The notes under the pieces are model-generated. The model worked only from the letters and a program-made list of their open reading frames with translations, was not told the origin of the DNA and did no database searches. Position numbers and translations under genes: made by a program. A DNA stretch of 64,000 bases, from NCBI GenBank assembly GCA_963971305.1, contig OZ020317.1, positions 19,734,001-19,798,000 of the forward strand. The letters run 5' to 3'. Positions 21,474 to 33,833 of the stretch are shown in pieces. How positions within the stretch are numbered: the stretch's first letter is position 1; each line of letters begins with the position of its first letter. The stretch is from Arcuatula senhousia. Its lineage: Eukaryota; Mollusca; Bivalvia; Mytilida; Mytilidae.

Positions 21474-22384
21474 ATTAATATCTTGGTGAAAATTGGTTAA
21501 ATTTTGACTGGGGTGCGCGGCAGACATCTGATGTGTATGTTACCCATTCGTGTTCTCATAAAATCATCTTAACGCCACTTTTTTTCAAATATAGATGCAA
21601 AGCTGAAAATATGGCTTAATAAATATAAATCTTTCCACCCTGTAAAGATCTCATGATTATTTTTATTCAATATTTAAAGGAGAATAAGAGAGGATATCAA
21701 TTTCAAATGCAAAAAGACAGAAATTTAAAGTTAAGATACAATAAATTTACAGAAGGCATGTGCATGTTAAGAATTCACCTTAATTTATGTAAAGGAAACA
21801 CATCATATATGTCATATAACATTTCATGACTAGCGTGGCACCTGCACCCCTTACCAAGTTTTGAAATTTAAGTTAGACCGATCGTAGAGGAGTATCTGTT
21901 AGCGTAGTGGAATCGTACAGAGCGTAGTACAAGCGTAGTGAGAGCGTAACACGATCGAAGTGATCGTAGAAGATGCCTAGGAAGGTCGTAACTGGTCGTG
22001 GTTTAATCGTAGTATGGTCGTAGCAAAGTCGCTGAAGCAACTTACGCCACACGTGGTGGTCGTAGTAGCATCTTACTTAATTTGACAATTGAAAATAAAT
22101 TCCCGTGAACTATCGTACTGTGGTCGTAGTACTGTCGTACTCGTAGTCACACTGGCTTCGTTTTAACACAATCATCGCGACTCTACTACGATCATTAAGA
22201 TCGTGGAGGTCGTGGAGAGCGTAGTTAGATCATGGTCAGTGTGTTGGGGCTTTACTGATAAATAATTGAAGGAAAAAATACTGCAATTCAAGCAATATAA
22301 AGTCTTATAAACATTAATGCAGCAAGCAGATATTTCAAAAATGAATTTTTGGGCCTATTTGGGCCTTCGTGGCTTGACTCCTTT

Positions 22385-23020
22385 ATTATTGGACTGTAGT
22401 TAAATTTCAACTTCTACTTTTCATTTTGAAAGTCATCGAGTTTCCTGGATTCCGCCCTGATTGAGTAAGCGAGAGAACAACCTTTGGTTTCTGAGGATGA
22501 GTCGTTATAAAAACAATCTTGAATAAATATATGACAATTTATTGTATAGCACTATAATACCCCATATAAAATTGTGACGTCAGCAACTATAAAACCAACT
22601 TTTAACCAAGTTGGGTTTACTTTTAACAATGTTTTGCCCAGTATTCATTAAAAAACCCTATATAATTCGTTTGACATTTTTTAGTAATTTTCTTTTCATG
22701 TCTGAGACATGTTAGGCTGCATTAACATTTATCAGGACAAGTTCAGCTTCTTTTAGCCCCTAAACGATCTTATATGTAGTTACGAGTGACACAACATTGA
22801 CTTGGATTATTTTTTTAACATATGTATTTTATGTATTTCAAGTTATATAAGTTAAACAACAGTTCTACACTATAAAAGTTTGTCTTTACATTTTTTATTG
22901 TAAGAAAAAGGTATTTTCTTACCTAAAAATATTGATAAATATACAGTGCACTTTTTAAATAGCTCTGTAAATCAAAATAAACTTGATGGAATAAAGTATT
23001 TAGTTTTGATAAACAATTCT
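22385..23020. other. No gene recognised
   Basis: AT-rich sequence to the right of M1. It probably continues the interrupted duplication flank. No motif or reading frame of note. Confidence 0.5.
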
Positions 23021-23024
23021 TTAA

Positions 23025-23592
23025 GGTTAGTGACGACACCTTACCCGAAAAATAATGCCGAATTTAAAATGTCCATTTTTTTCATATATTAATATCAGGT
23101 AATATATACTTTATCTTGTGTAAAACATAATGGACCCCCTTTCCAGGCTTGTTTTCCCGAAATCTAAGCTCAAAGTTTTCGTAAATTACTATAGATTATG
23201 TAGGAAAGGCTAAATAATTAGCATAAAATCTTAACGCAGAAAAAATCCACGAATTTAAATTTTATTTTAATTTGAAAAAAAATCAATGAAAAACAATATA
23301 TTTTGAAATAAAAAAATAAAAACTGGGGGTCACCGGCTTATTTTTCTGTCTACAACACAAATCTTTGTATTTTTTTGTCATTTTTCAAGTGGATTATCTC
23401 CCTTGTTTTATTGGAAAATTTTCTTTATGAAGGAATGGTTGTTTTATTTGTGTTAAAATTAATTTATTTTGATTAAGTTTTATTAAATGAAACTCTTTAA
23501 CACAAGTTTCATGGTATTTGTGACATTTGCACATGTTTTTTTGCATCTTTAGCTGTTTTTGGTCACATGACAGGTGTCCTCACTAACCTTAA
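23025..23592. mobile_element. MITE flanked by TTAA, copy a
   Basis: The ends are TTAA-GGTTAGTGACGACACC and the inverse GGTGTCCTCACTAACC-TTAA. A TTAA target and termini starting with GG are typical of piggyBac-type cut-and-paste elements. Non-coding. Confidence 0.7.
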
Positions 23593-24134
23593 GGTTCATC
23601 TTTACACTTCTGAAAAAATAACCGATATTTACGTCTTTTTTCAGTCTATGTGGAGCCTACACTACACATTCAATTGCTTAATAAGGCGTAGCAGCGTCTA
23701 GATAAATATTTTTTGCATAAACTTTTAGTATTTTGCACGTGTATGCTTGATCCGTTCTGCCGGGGCATTTTCTTTGCGTTTTTCAGTTCACCCAAATATA
23801 GCCAAATATCAACAATGTCCTGTCATTTGGCCTCCACGTGCAAGGTAATCTCATTATTTGTGTTATTAAATCTACTCACACTCGGTTTTATGAAAGGTTA
23901 CTTAGGGGTAATTCATGCTTTATTTATGGGACAATTTGAACGGAAAGAAAATGAATAGAGAAAACAACAAAAGTAATCTTGTAAACAAGAAAAGAAAATG
24001 ATCGGCAATTTTTATATCTAGGCGCTGCTACACTTTATTTTCTGTTTCTATGTGTCGTTTAAGTCGTACATAGACTAGAAAAATAGGTCAAATATCTACC
24101 ATTTTATTCGAAGTGTAACCATGAACCTTAAGAA
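23589..24134. mobile_element. MITE flanked by TTAA, copy b, sharing the TTAA of copy a
   Basis: The ends are TTAA-GGTTCATCTTTACACTTC and the inverse with GAAGTGTAACCATGAACC-TTAA. Inner inverted words 'gcgtagcagcgtctagata' and 'tatctaggcgctgctaca' strengthen the fold. An 81-codon open frame at 23713-23958 is inside it and looks incidental. Confidence 0.7.
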
Positions 24135-24429
24135 ACAACTTCGATTAACCCTTTTTTAGTGTAGTATATATTATAATTGGCTGCTATCAAAATTGAATTA
24201 GGTTAATTGATTGACTATGTGCCTGTTTTTCTTTTTCATAAAAAGTGAACTTAGTAATACATTATTTGCCTGAAAACCCGGTGTCATATTTGAAATTATT
24301 TTATTTCTATAATATGCGCAAATTTTCTTGCGTTCTGAAAGGTTAACCTGGGTTTCACTGTAAAAAACGGAAAAAAAACACTTAGTACACTTACTTAACT
24401 AAATCGTTACCTGTTGGCTGCAATATATA

Positions 24430-24550
24430 CTGAGCAGTAAATGTCCAAATATGTACCACATGCTGTAAAAACACAAGACATCTATATCACTCCGAAGGTC
24501 ATCGGCGCGGGATGATATCGGTCTAGGATTTATATAGCATGTGGTACATA
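24430..24550. repeat. Short palindromic hairpin
   Basis: 'aaatatgtaccacatgctgt' and the inverse 'atagcatgtggtacatattt' lie about 75 bp apart. It is probably a tiny foldback element. Confidence 0.6.
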
Positions 24551-24924
24551 TTTAGCCATTTTTATTCGGTTAACCGTGCATTTCAACCTGTTTCTAAGAC
24601 TCACACGAACAATTATACATTGTTTGGCTATCATGTATGTATAATTGTATTTATCCTGCAATAAAAAACACTTGAATTTTTTTGTAAAAGGATTGAAATC
24701 AATGTATTTTATGGGAAAAAGTACCAGACGCCGTCACATATTTACGCTGTGACCCAGTTTTAAACTATTACAATTTCCATTGAAACAAGGCATCAAAAGC
24801 TTTATTAGTTAAAAATTAAAAAAACATATTTTGCTTTATTTGACCCCTATTTGTAACACATAGCGTAATTACAGAATAAATTACCGTATGATACTGAAAA
24901 TAAGACACCGTCCAATGAGACAAG

Positions 24925-26400
24925 AGGCTCCCAGGAGCCTGAATCGCTCACCTGGTCTTGATGTTGACCCTATACTTTTGTAGAGCTAAATGAGCTGAAC
25001 ATTTAAGCAAGCAACAGCTTTTCTCTACCTGCAATAGTTTTCATTCTATAGGCCAAAAACACCATTTTTCACCTATAACCCCTATAAGGAGTCATCTGAC
25101 AACTTCGACCCTATGAAGACTTTTGTAGAGCTCAATGAGCTGAACATTTAAGCAAGCAACAGCTAATCTCTATGTGCAATAGTTTTCATTCTGTAGGCCA
25201 AAAACATGAAAAAAATGCCATTTTTCAGGGGCCGTAACCCCTATAAGGGGTTATCTGACAACTTCGATCCTATGGAGACTTTCGTAGAGCTAAATGAGCT
25301 AAACATTTAAGCAAGCAACAGCTAATCTCTATCTGCAATAGTTTTCATTCTGTAGGCCAAAAACATGAAAAATGGCTATTTTTCACCTTTAAGGGGCTGT
25401 AACCCCTATAAGGGGTCATCTGACAACTTCGACCCTATGGAGACTTTTGTAGAGTTAAATGAGCTGAACATTTAAGCAAGCAACAGCTAATCTCTATCTG
25501 CAATAGTTTTCATTCTGTAGGACAAAAACATGAAAAATCGCTATTTTTCAGGGGCCGTAACCCCTATAAGGGGTCATCTGACAACTTCGACCCTATGGAG
25601 AATTTTGTAGAGCTCAATAAGCTGAACATTTAAGCAAGCAACAGCTAATCTCTATGTGCAATAGTTTTCATTCTGTAGGCCAAAAACATGAAAAAATGCC
25701 ATTTTTCAGGGGCCATAACCCCTATAAGGGGTTATCTGACAACTTCGATCCTATGGAGGCTTTCGTAGAGCTAAATGAGCTAAACATTTAAGCAAGCAAC
25801 AGCTAATCTCTATCTGCAATAGTTTTCATTCTGTAGGCCAAAAACATGAAAAATGGCTATTTTTCACCTTTAAGGGGCTGTAACCCCTATAAGGGGTCAT
25901 CTGACAACTTCGACCCTATGGAGACTTTTGTAGAGTTAAATGAGCTGAACATTTAAGCAAGCAACAGCTAATCTCTATCTGCAATAGTTTTCATTCTGTA
26001 GGCCAAAAACATGAAAAAATGCTATTTTTCACCTTTAAGGGGCCGTAACCCCTATAAGGGGTCATCTGACAACTTTGACCAAATGGAGACTTTTGTAGAG
26101 CTTTTGATGCTGAATCAGTAGCGTGCCTCAGATTTCCTCTATCTCTTATACTTTTTGATTTATAAGCCAAAAACAGTAGTCTGACCCCCCTAGTCTATTT
26201 TTAGTAACGGCGGCCATGTTTTTTAACGGATTAAAAATCAAAACACAAGTTTGGTGCAGGACACCCTAAGGATCATTCATACAAAGTTTCATTAAATTCT
26301 GTTTGGTAGTTTCAGAGGAGAAGATTTTTGAAAAATTGTTAACAGACGACGACAGACGACGACGACAGACGACGACGACGGACGCCAAGTGATGGTAAAA
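24925..26400 (+). mobile_element. Pearl-like element with tandem 158-165-bp cores and microsatellite tail
   Basis: It starts with the palindrome AGGCTCCCAGGAGCCT, has seven core units (anchors 'acttcg' at 25102, 25261, 25426, 25584, 25742, 25907 and 26072), then 'acagacgacgacgac' and 'ggacgccaagtgatgg'. Tandem cores with a microsatellite are the published plan of bivalve pearl elements, often grouped with Helitrons. Non-coding. A diverged inverted relative lies at 35836-36592. Confidence 0.75.
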
Positions 26401-28200
26401 AAGCGAATCAGCAATCGATGCGATTAGCCGTACAAACTTAGTGTACTAAATGTGTTCCAATAGGGGTGCATTTCATTGTATGCATCTTTGATAAGCAAAA
26501 TCATGGAGAAATTAGCCAGTTACATTGTAGGTTCAGTTTTTATAATAATCAATGATTGCTGAGATAATTTTGCCAAATATTTTCTCCAAAAGTATTGTCT
26601 GGGTTTTTATGCCTTAAATTAAGTTTAACTGGACAAAAATCGCTCAAATTTTTTTTCCGCTGAAATCCTATAGATAAAGTGCACCGTCCAGATGGATAGG
26701 CATTTTTTTCTGCGTTTTGCAAGAACTCCGTCGTTTTATACTATGGAAACTAAGGTAGGAATACTTATAACAAAAACACATTCCTTGGGTCTTTTAGGCC
26801 AAACGAGTGCCAATTAATCATGATTCAAATTTATTGATCGTAAATGTAAAACAATTATCTGAAGGAAGAAGAATTCAAGGAACAACTTTAAATACTATTA
26901 CACATTTTTATTCGATCATCAAGTTTCATTCTACACCCGTTTCGACATTTTAAAATAAATCCTACATTTCTTATCACTGTTACATGTAAAAGTGCAAAAG
27001 CCTTTCCGGACTTTCAAACGCTTATAGGTACTCTGTATAACACATACAACGTACATTTTATGTAGAAAAATACCCGAGTTTTAAAAATGTAACCTACATA
27101 TCTGAATGTGCACTACATTCGCGAAAATTTCTTTTCTTCCCTGCAGTTATAATGTCATTGGGTAACTTAGGGCACATGGATATTGAAAGAAATCATAGGT
27201 CCCTGTCTGATGATTTACTTTGATATAACTTCCTTTTAATGTTTTGATCAACAACGTAGAAAATGTAGATTTTTACTTGTTTTTAATATATTGGTTATTC
27301 CGCTACTAAAACGAATTTTTTACTGAATAAAGTAAATTTTAAAAATAATAATTTGCGCATGTTCATACCTTCAATCTAGTAGTAAAACACGATTTTTTGG
27401 GCTATTCTACAAGTCATCGACGATAGTAAGATACAGAATAAGAGTACGCGGCATTACTTACATAGACATACGGAAATTTAATCCACATTTGAAGACAACC
27501 AGCAGACTCTTATGTGACAGGCGGTGGTAGGTTGCCGTCTTTCATTGGTCTAAGACTAAAATAATGCAAGGCATAAGATTCAATTCAAATCCCAAAATTA
27601 TAAATAGACGATAAAGAGATGTGGTATAAGTGTACGCGACACAACCAACATTAAAGAAACGGCAATTTAAAAAATCACAATGGAAAACAGCCAGCAGTCT
27701 TCAATTTTTTTCTTTTATTTGAAAAAATCACATATTTTCTTGACCCTGTGTTAAAAATATCTTTAATTATGACATTTTATTTGACTACATTAAATGACAT
27801 GACATTGATTAAGCTGTACCTCCTATAGCAATAGTCCCCAACGTGTCAGTGGTTCTCCAGTTTGGGTTATTTCTACTGGCGTGTTTTCCCCTTAATCAAG
27901 TTTGTGTACAACTGGAATCTTGCTCTTTACTTCAAATGCATCTTGCCTGACCTTTGTATGGGTCAACGAAAACTAATGTATGCCTCTAGCGCGACTAATG
28001 TGCTATAGAAAGTAAGACATGGGCTCAATGAAGAGCATACTGGAGGTCTCTCGTTGAGGCCTTATGCTCAAGCTAGCGAAAAGAGGACTAAGAAAATATA
28101 GGAGTAACTTGCAAAGTCGTTTGACTCCCTACAAATATATCCGGGGAGTATATCCGTTAATAGGACTAACTTCCGTTAATAATAAAAAAACAGACTAGGC
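26400..28200. other. No gene recognised
   Basis: AT-rich DNA, no open frame with recognisable domains and no clear repeat structure. Confidence 0.5.
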
Positions 28201-28204
28201 ATAT

Positions 28205-28790
28205 CAAGTAAATGAGGCTAAGGGTTCTAAAAAATTGACATAGGGTCTTTTTCAAACTTTTATAGTAAATTGTCATTGGTATGAGCATTGAAAATACACG
28301 ATCACGGTGCTAATTTTTGAAGTAATTGGGTTTCAATCTTCAAGAAATTTGTATAGATTGTATGGGGAAAATCCTCAAATGCATGTGTTTTTAAAACCTG
28401 ACATAGAAATGTGTACAAATTTATAGGTAAAATGACAAAAATGGGATATACTTTTGATTTCTGTGGTAAAAACAGGGGGCACGGTACTTGCTTTTGAGAT
28501 ATTTTTAGGAAAACAAATAAATTTTCTAATACATATCTTTGTAAAAATTAGTCACACATTTCCCGCAAATTTTCTCCCCTGAAATGAGATTTTTAAGAAA
28601 AAGCTTAATGTCTTTTAAAGTGTTCATCTTGTAATATTTTTATTAATGAAATATAATAAAGAAATAAATTTTACATCATTTAGGCTGTAACAAGTCTTTT
28701 AAACTGAAATATCGGCTACAAATTTGCAAGATTACTGAAAAAAGATGCTCCGTTTTAGACCCCTATACTCCTTAAATTACTGGTTAAGGA
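28205..28790. mobile_element. MITE M2, copy 1
   Basis: The right half matches 45430-45690 ('tctcccctgaa', 'attaatgaaat', 'atttgcaagat', 'agatgctcsgtttta'). The left end is less clear. Non-coding. Confidence 0.5.
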
Positions 28791-28859
28791 AATATGTATA
28801 ACTGGTTCAAATAACAATATAAGGCAGCATTAGTTTGTTTGATAATACTCATTTTCAAG

Positions 28860-29040
28860 AAGGTACAAAAGACAAATAGTAGAGTGACGAAACGAGAAAA
28901 AGTCGTTTAGTTTTCGAGTTTAAATGACCCACCTGTCACATGGAATTTGATTGGCAAAAATGTTAGATTGATTATTGAGCTTCCAAAAAATGTTTGTCGT
29001 CGCATAAAAATGTGGTGCCATCGTTAAAATGACGTTTTTC
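28860..29040 (+). repeat. Dispersed repeat R2, copy 1
   Basis: 'gtagagtga', 'tttaaatgaccca.ctgtcac' and 'gtggtgccatc' recur inverted at 35335-35495. Confidence 0.5.
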
Positions 29041-29792
29041 GAAGGTACCCCCTTGGCACATACGTACCTACATCCCATCTAACCTAAAAATAAAATATTT
29101 CCGCTTATTATCTATAGAGTTCATTATCAGAAAACAAAAATATAAGAATTAATTAAGATTTTAGACGCAGTAAACAAAATAAATTTTAGTTTTATTTGTA
29201 TCCGAATAAGAGCCAAAAATGCCTAAAAACTTGAAGTTTTTCTCTTCTCTCACAGCGAACTTGCACTTTTTCATTCAAAAAATTATATAGCTATGAAGTA
29301 TTAAGTAAAAATGAAATAATAGCCGATTTAGATTTTAGAAACAGGCTTTAAACATAAAGTTATAATGAATAGTTCAAGATTTTTTTCGAGCAGATGACGT
29401 ATTTTATTCGGAATATATACAGCACTTTAACGAAATCGATTTAATTTTAACTCCAAGGTCATTTGTGTTTACATTCTTTGTTACAATATTAACCTTATTT
29501 CCTTTGTAAATTATGTTTTCGAAGTTTATATTTGTTTTTGTTAATCTATTTAATAATTACAGCCGGAAAACCAAGTAGTTTTGACAAAATGTAGTTTGTT
29601 TTTGAAGTTTACAAACAAAAACCTGTGGGTGCGTTTGAATAGTTGGTGTGTTTGATTATAAAAAATATGAATAAGGAATGTAGCAGTGTTGAAGTTACGT
29701 CTTTTGGTTCAAAGAGTAGAGCAAGCTTTTAAAGAAACCAAGTAAAAGAAAATTAAAACCATTTTCTGACGATTGCCTGAAGGTAGTTTCTT

Positions 29793-30046
29793 AGGGAGCG
29801 ACCATTTGATTTTTTTATGGGTGGGTGGGGGCTATGGTGAAATTTGAAATAAAAAGGGAGGATGGCAAAAATCCAAAAATAAAAGGCAGGACAGTGCTTT
29901 GAGTTAAAAAAATGGCAGGATGTTTTTTGGCTAAAAAATTTATAGTTGCTTTAAAAAAATCCAAGCTCAACTTTTTCCGAAAATAAAAAGGAAGGACGAA
30001 GAAAATATCCATAGCTCCCCCATAAAAATCAAATGGTTGCTCCCTT
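29793..30046. mobile_element. MITE with GGGAGCGACCATTTGATTTT ends
   Basis: The inverse end is AAATCAAATGGTTGCTCCC. The interior has the same 'ggcaggacagtgctttgag' and 'ctatggtgaaatttgaaa' words as 12.8-13.0 kb and 15.7-16.3 kb, so it is one family. It is about 254 bp and non-coding. Confidence 0.8.
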
Positions 30047-30574
30047 ATTGAACAAAAATCTAAGTAAGGCGGCCAACTAAGTATCATAATACTGAAAAAA
30101 AAACATAACCATAGTTTCCAAGTGCTTTGTAATTAGCTGGTTACCTCCAAAATCCGGAAAAAATGAAGAGTTTGGAAAATTGCAGAAGAATATCGTTAAC
30201 GAGAAAATTTTTGCCATGGGATTTTTTTCCCTAAATTCGCAAGCTCAAACTATTCGCAAAAATATCCCACTCGCGAATGCTTTCTTTTCAAGCGTATAAA
30301 ATATAAGTAATCAGATGGAACGCAATTTTATCCCCACACGCAAAAGGTAACATTTACAACAACAACAAAAACGCGAAAATGTCCACGTTTACAGTATGCG
30401 ATCATATGTCCTCTTTAGTCTTGTAATCACGAAAAGGCAGCTTTACTTGTACAAGTGGACGAAATGTATTTCAGTAGAGGTGAAAAAGGAAGTTTTTGTT
30501 TTAATCTGACAACACGAATAAGTTTGTTTAGGTGTACATTTCCTTCATTCAGATGGAAAACACATGTGAAGGGT

Positions 30575-30835
30575 GGGTTGGGAATAGGCCAACAGCGCCA
30601 AGCTTGTCGGTAAAGAGGGACATTAAAGAGCGCTCAGAAAATTTACATCGAGTCAGGCCGCTTTGACCACAAAGCGACTGGGATGTGTGTCCCAGGTGAT
30701 TGAATGAGGGGGGTCCTGTCATATTAAGAATGGATAAAATGTTCAGTTTCTCGCACGTTAAAGAACTCTGATGCAGGTCTCGATAAGAGTAGGACCTGTA
30801 TGATTCCTATGCACGAAGCTTAATTGTTCGATCAA
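30575..30835 (+). repeat. Dispersed repeat R1, copy 2
   Basis: It matches 4266-4600 at 'cagcgccaagcttgtcgg', 'aaagagcgctcagaaa', 'gtcaggccgcttt' and 'aaagcgac'. Confidence 0.55.
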
Positions 30836-31320
30836 CCATTTTAGAAATTACAATAGCAGTCAACTTTCTAATCCTTTTGGCTTTGTGTCCCCAATTCTTC
30901 AAGTTCATCATCGTTTCATGTTCATTTTACGTTAATCTCTCTGATATAGCCGAAATCATGGTGCTTGGAAGTAAAGCAATAATAGTAGAATACTAACTGA
31001 CTGGTTGCAAACAGAGTTATTTTAAAATTCTATTGATATCAGAAGGTTTATTATCTCATTCACTCTGGTGTATCTTCTATCAACTGTTGTTCAGATTTTG
31101 CCTTTTGCACATGCTCTTAGTGGTTGTTACTCGACATCATGACTTTTTGTTTCAAAAAGGCCTTGTATAACGCAATGAAAACGAATCCGGACCGTTTTGC
31201 AAATCTGACTGCCATAGCAAACGAATACCATTGATGACGCTATTGAAAAAGAAAGGATTTTTTGCAGTTTTATATAGTCTACAATAGAGTTTCTAATATA
31301 AAACGTATAAAACGTTGAAC

Positions 31321-33833
31321 ATGTAGAAAGACGACTTGCTGAACTTGATTGGATCAAAAAATTACAAACCGCATACCCTCTGGGTCTTAACGATAACATC
31401 ATGGGACAGGGTAGCATATCAAGATCATCAAACATAAATGTCATGAATTTAGTGATTCCTCGTAAACGGAACAAACGGTCGCATGGTAAACGAATAAATC
31501 GTAATGTCAGAAAACAACACCGCTCTGACTCAAGTATTACTGATCTTATTAAAATCTTTAAAAATAATGGACGTCATCATCTGTTTTGTAAATTATGTTC
31601 AATACCCATTTCTAAATTAAACAGTATCCGTTTGGAATGTAGTACTATATCTCATGCAAGTCCATTATATGAAGGTGCACTCATCATCTCTTCTTTTTGT
31701 TATTATAAACTGTTTCCCAAAATTGAAAACCCAGAAGACCACATTCGACATTTTATAAAATTAAACTACATTAATAGAGGACTTGACTTCATAAATATAT
31801 CTAGTATATTTATGGATCCTAATATTCAAGATCTCATTCCACCTTATTTTTCTAATACCGAACCACCTATTGTATCTTATAAATATAAGAAACCTACACG
31901 TAACATTATTTTTAACTATACAACAACTACAACTGATGAAGAACTAGACACAAATATTCCTTTAACATGCGACTGTACTAAATCTGATTTCAGATATGCT
32001 CCTTGTGATCATGTTGTTACCGGAGACCTTTCAATCGTCAATGACCCAGAGGTTATCAATTTCTTGAAAAAAGGACCAAAGTTTAGACCACCTACTAAAA
32101 TTAATTGGAATTCCTGCCTAAATTGTATCAAAACTTCCCTTTTCTCTTATTGCAAATCTTGGATCAGGAGAGAAGGGGCCGACTCAAAATCTCTAGACCG
32201 TTTTATAAATAAATTTATGGCAATTGTTCAACTCAGAATTAGCCAATTTCAAAATTCATTTGTAGATTTTAGGCCTAATACTTACCTTAATAGAATAAAG
32301 TCAAAAATCCGTTTACTTGGTTTGCGATACGTGTTTGTTCCCACCGACAAAGCAGCTAACAATGTCGTTGTGGTATGAAGAAAGTATTACCTTGAGGTTT
32401 TAATGCACGAAATAAAAAATTCGAACACTTTCGTTCCCTTGCATTCGACAGAATCAGGTATCATTGACGATCATATCATAGCGACCACAGCACTTCGAGT
32501 TGCCCCGACATACTTTAAGTTACCTACTATGTACTGGATACCTAAATTGCACAAAAATCCATATAAATCTCGTTTTATCTCTGCTTCAAGTAAGTGTTCT
32601 TTAACCCATATTTCCAAAGTTCTATCACTTACTTTAACTACTATGAAGGAATTTATTATTCAATACTGTGAAAGGGTATTCGAAAACAGTGGAATTAATT
32701 ATTTTTGGAGTGTAAAAAATTCTCTTGATGTTTTGGACAAGCTTCGTGCTTTTGAAAATACTTTTCATACCGTTGATAGTTACGATTTTTCTACTTTATA
32801 TACTAACCTTCCACATAATCTGATTAAAAAGAAATTTGAATATTTGGTTAAATGGTGTTTTGACAAATCTAAAAGTGATTATATCTGTTCTAGAGTTTCA
32901 AAATCATTTAGTAAATCATTTTTTAGTAACGAGACTCAAAAGGGTTACATCAACTGGACTGATGCAGAAACTATTACTGCTCTAAATTATTTGTTAGATA
33001 ATATTTACATACGTTTTGGCAAACAAATTTATCGCCAAATTATTGGTATTCCTATGGGTACTAATTGTGCGCCACTTATAGCCGACCTTTTCCTATACTG
33101 TTATGAATCACAATTTATGGCTAAATTACAAAAAGACCCGAACAAACAGAACCTAATCGAAACTTTCAATTATACTTTTAGATATTTAGATGACATTCTT
33201 GCACTCAACAATCCTTCATTTTCTAATTTTATTACAGATATCTATCCTTCTGAATTAACCTTGAACAAATCTAACGTCACCGGTGATAGATGTCCTTTTT
33301 TAGATTTAGATTTAAGTATTACTGACGGAAAATTACATACCAAAGTATATGATAAACGTGACGACTTTACCTTCCCTATTATAAATTTTCCTTTTCTTGA
33401 AGGAGATGTTCCACTAGCGCCGTCATACGGGGTTTACATTTCACAGTTAGTAAGATATGCTCGGATCTACAGTTGTGTTTCTGATTTTAATAATAAAAAC
33501 CGTTTTATTACTGAAAAATTATTAAAACAAGGTTATCGATACCACAAATTAGTAAAATCTTTTTCTAAATTCTTCCACAAGTATCGATCTCTTATGGAAA
33601 AATTTAATTGTACACGTCACTTTCTTATAGTGAAAGGAATATCACATCCTGTATTTTATGGTAATGTTTTTTATAAAGCTCACAAATTTAAAAGCAATCC
33701 AATAGAAATGAAAAATTGGCTTCAAAATTTATTACGGAAAGGATATGAAATGAATATCTTGGTTAAATCTTTGAATTTAGTGTTTTTTGGCAGAAATATT
33801 GAAAACTTAATACTCGCTTTAAAACTTCCATAA
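31321..33833 (+). CDS. Naiad-2 polyprotein (partial endonuclease, CxC domain, reverse transcriptase) with one in-frame TGA
   Basis: The open frame enters upstream of the ATG at 31401 (RLAELDWIKKLQTAYPLGLN, the last part of the GIY-YIG domain); a TAA near 31309 ends it upstream. Counting from 31401: basic RKRNKRSHGKR at 21-31, CxC motif CDC at 190-192 with DHVVTGDLSIV, and VPTDKAANN at 317-325 region. Codon 326 is TGA (32376-32378). The frame then continues as RKYYLEVL with no further stop to 33831. RT motifs are YWIPKLHKNPYK, YDFSTLYTNLPH, IIGIPMGTNCAPLIADLF and YLDD (33183-33194). In Naiad-1 the equivalent of the TGA is a Cys codon (FVCKKHY, TGC at 7873). Some clam Naiads are known to encode selenocysteine with UGA, so recoding is possible; a simple nonsense mutation is the alternative. 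Confidence 0.85.

Larger units (their letters stand above)
18355..22253. mobile_element. TIR element T2 nested in MITE M1
   Basis: The termini are AGCCCCCGTCACACTGA and its imperfect inverse TCAGTGTGTTGGGGCT. Flanks read CTCCTTA before and TTACTG after, giving a 3-bp TTA duplication. The empty site at about 44520 reads CTCCTTGTTGATAAAT, which confirms the boundaries. Subterminal DNA has hundreds of bases of 'acgatc..ccacgat' repeats, with a 35-bp tandem at 18700-18785. TTA duplications suit PIF/Harbinger. No transposase is seen, so it is non-autonomous. Confidence 0.8.
17911..22384. mobile_element. MITE M1, split by a 3.9-kb insertion
   Basis: The ends are AAGGAGTAGAGCCTCGAAGG and, inverted, CCTTCGTGGCTTGACTCCTT. 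The uninterrupted relative at 44083-44664 is about 580 bp. Left part 17911-18357 and right part 22254-22384 line up with it. The element is non-coding. A TA may flank it. Confidence 0.85.

Noticed and set aside
24925..24960. Helitron 3' end at the AGGCTCCCAGGAGCCT hairpin
   Set aside because: The hairpin fits, but it is followed by CTTGT rather than the required CTRR, so the class is left open.
31127..31474. Minus-strand 115-codon frame
   Set aside because: It overlaps the Naiad-2 endonuclease/linker coding frame on the plus strand and has no motif.
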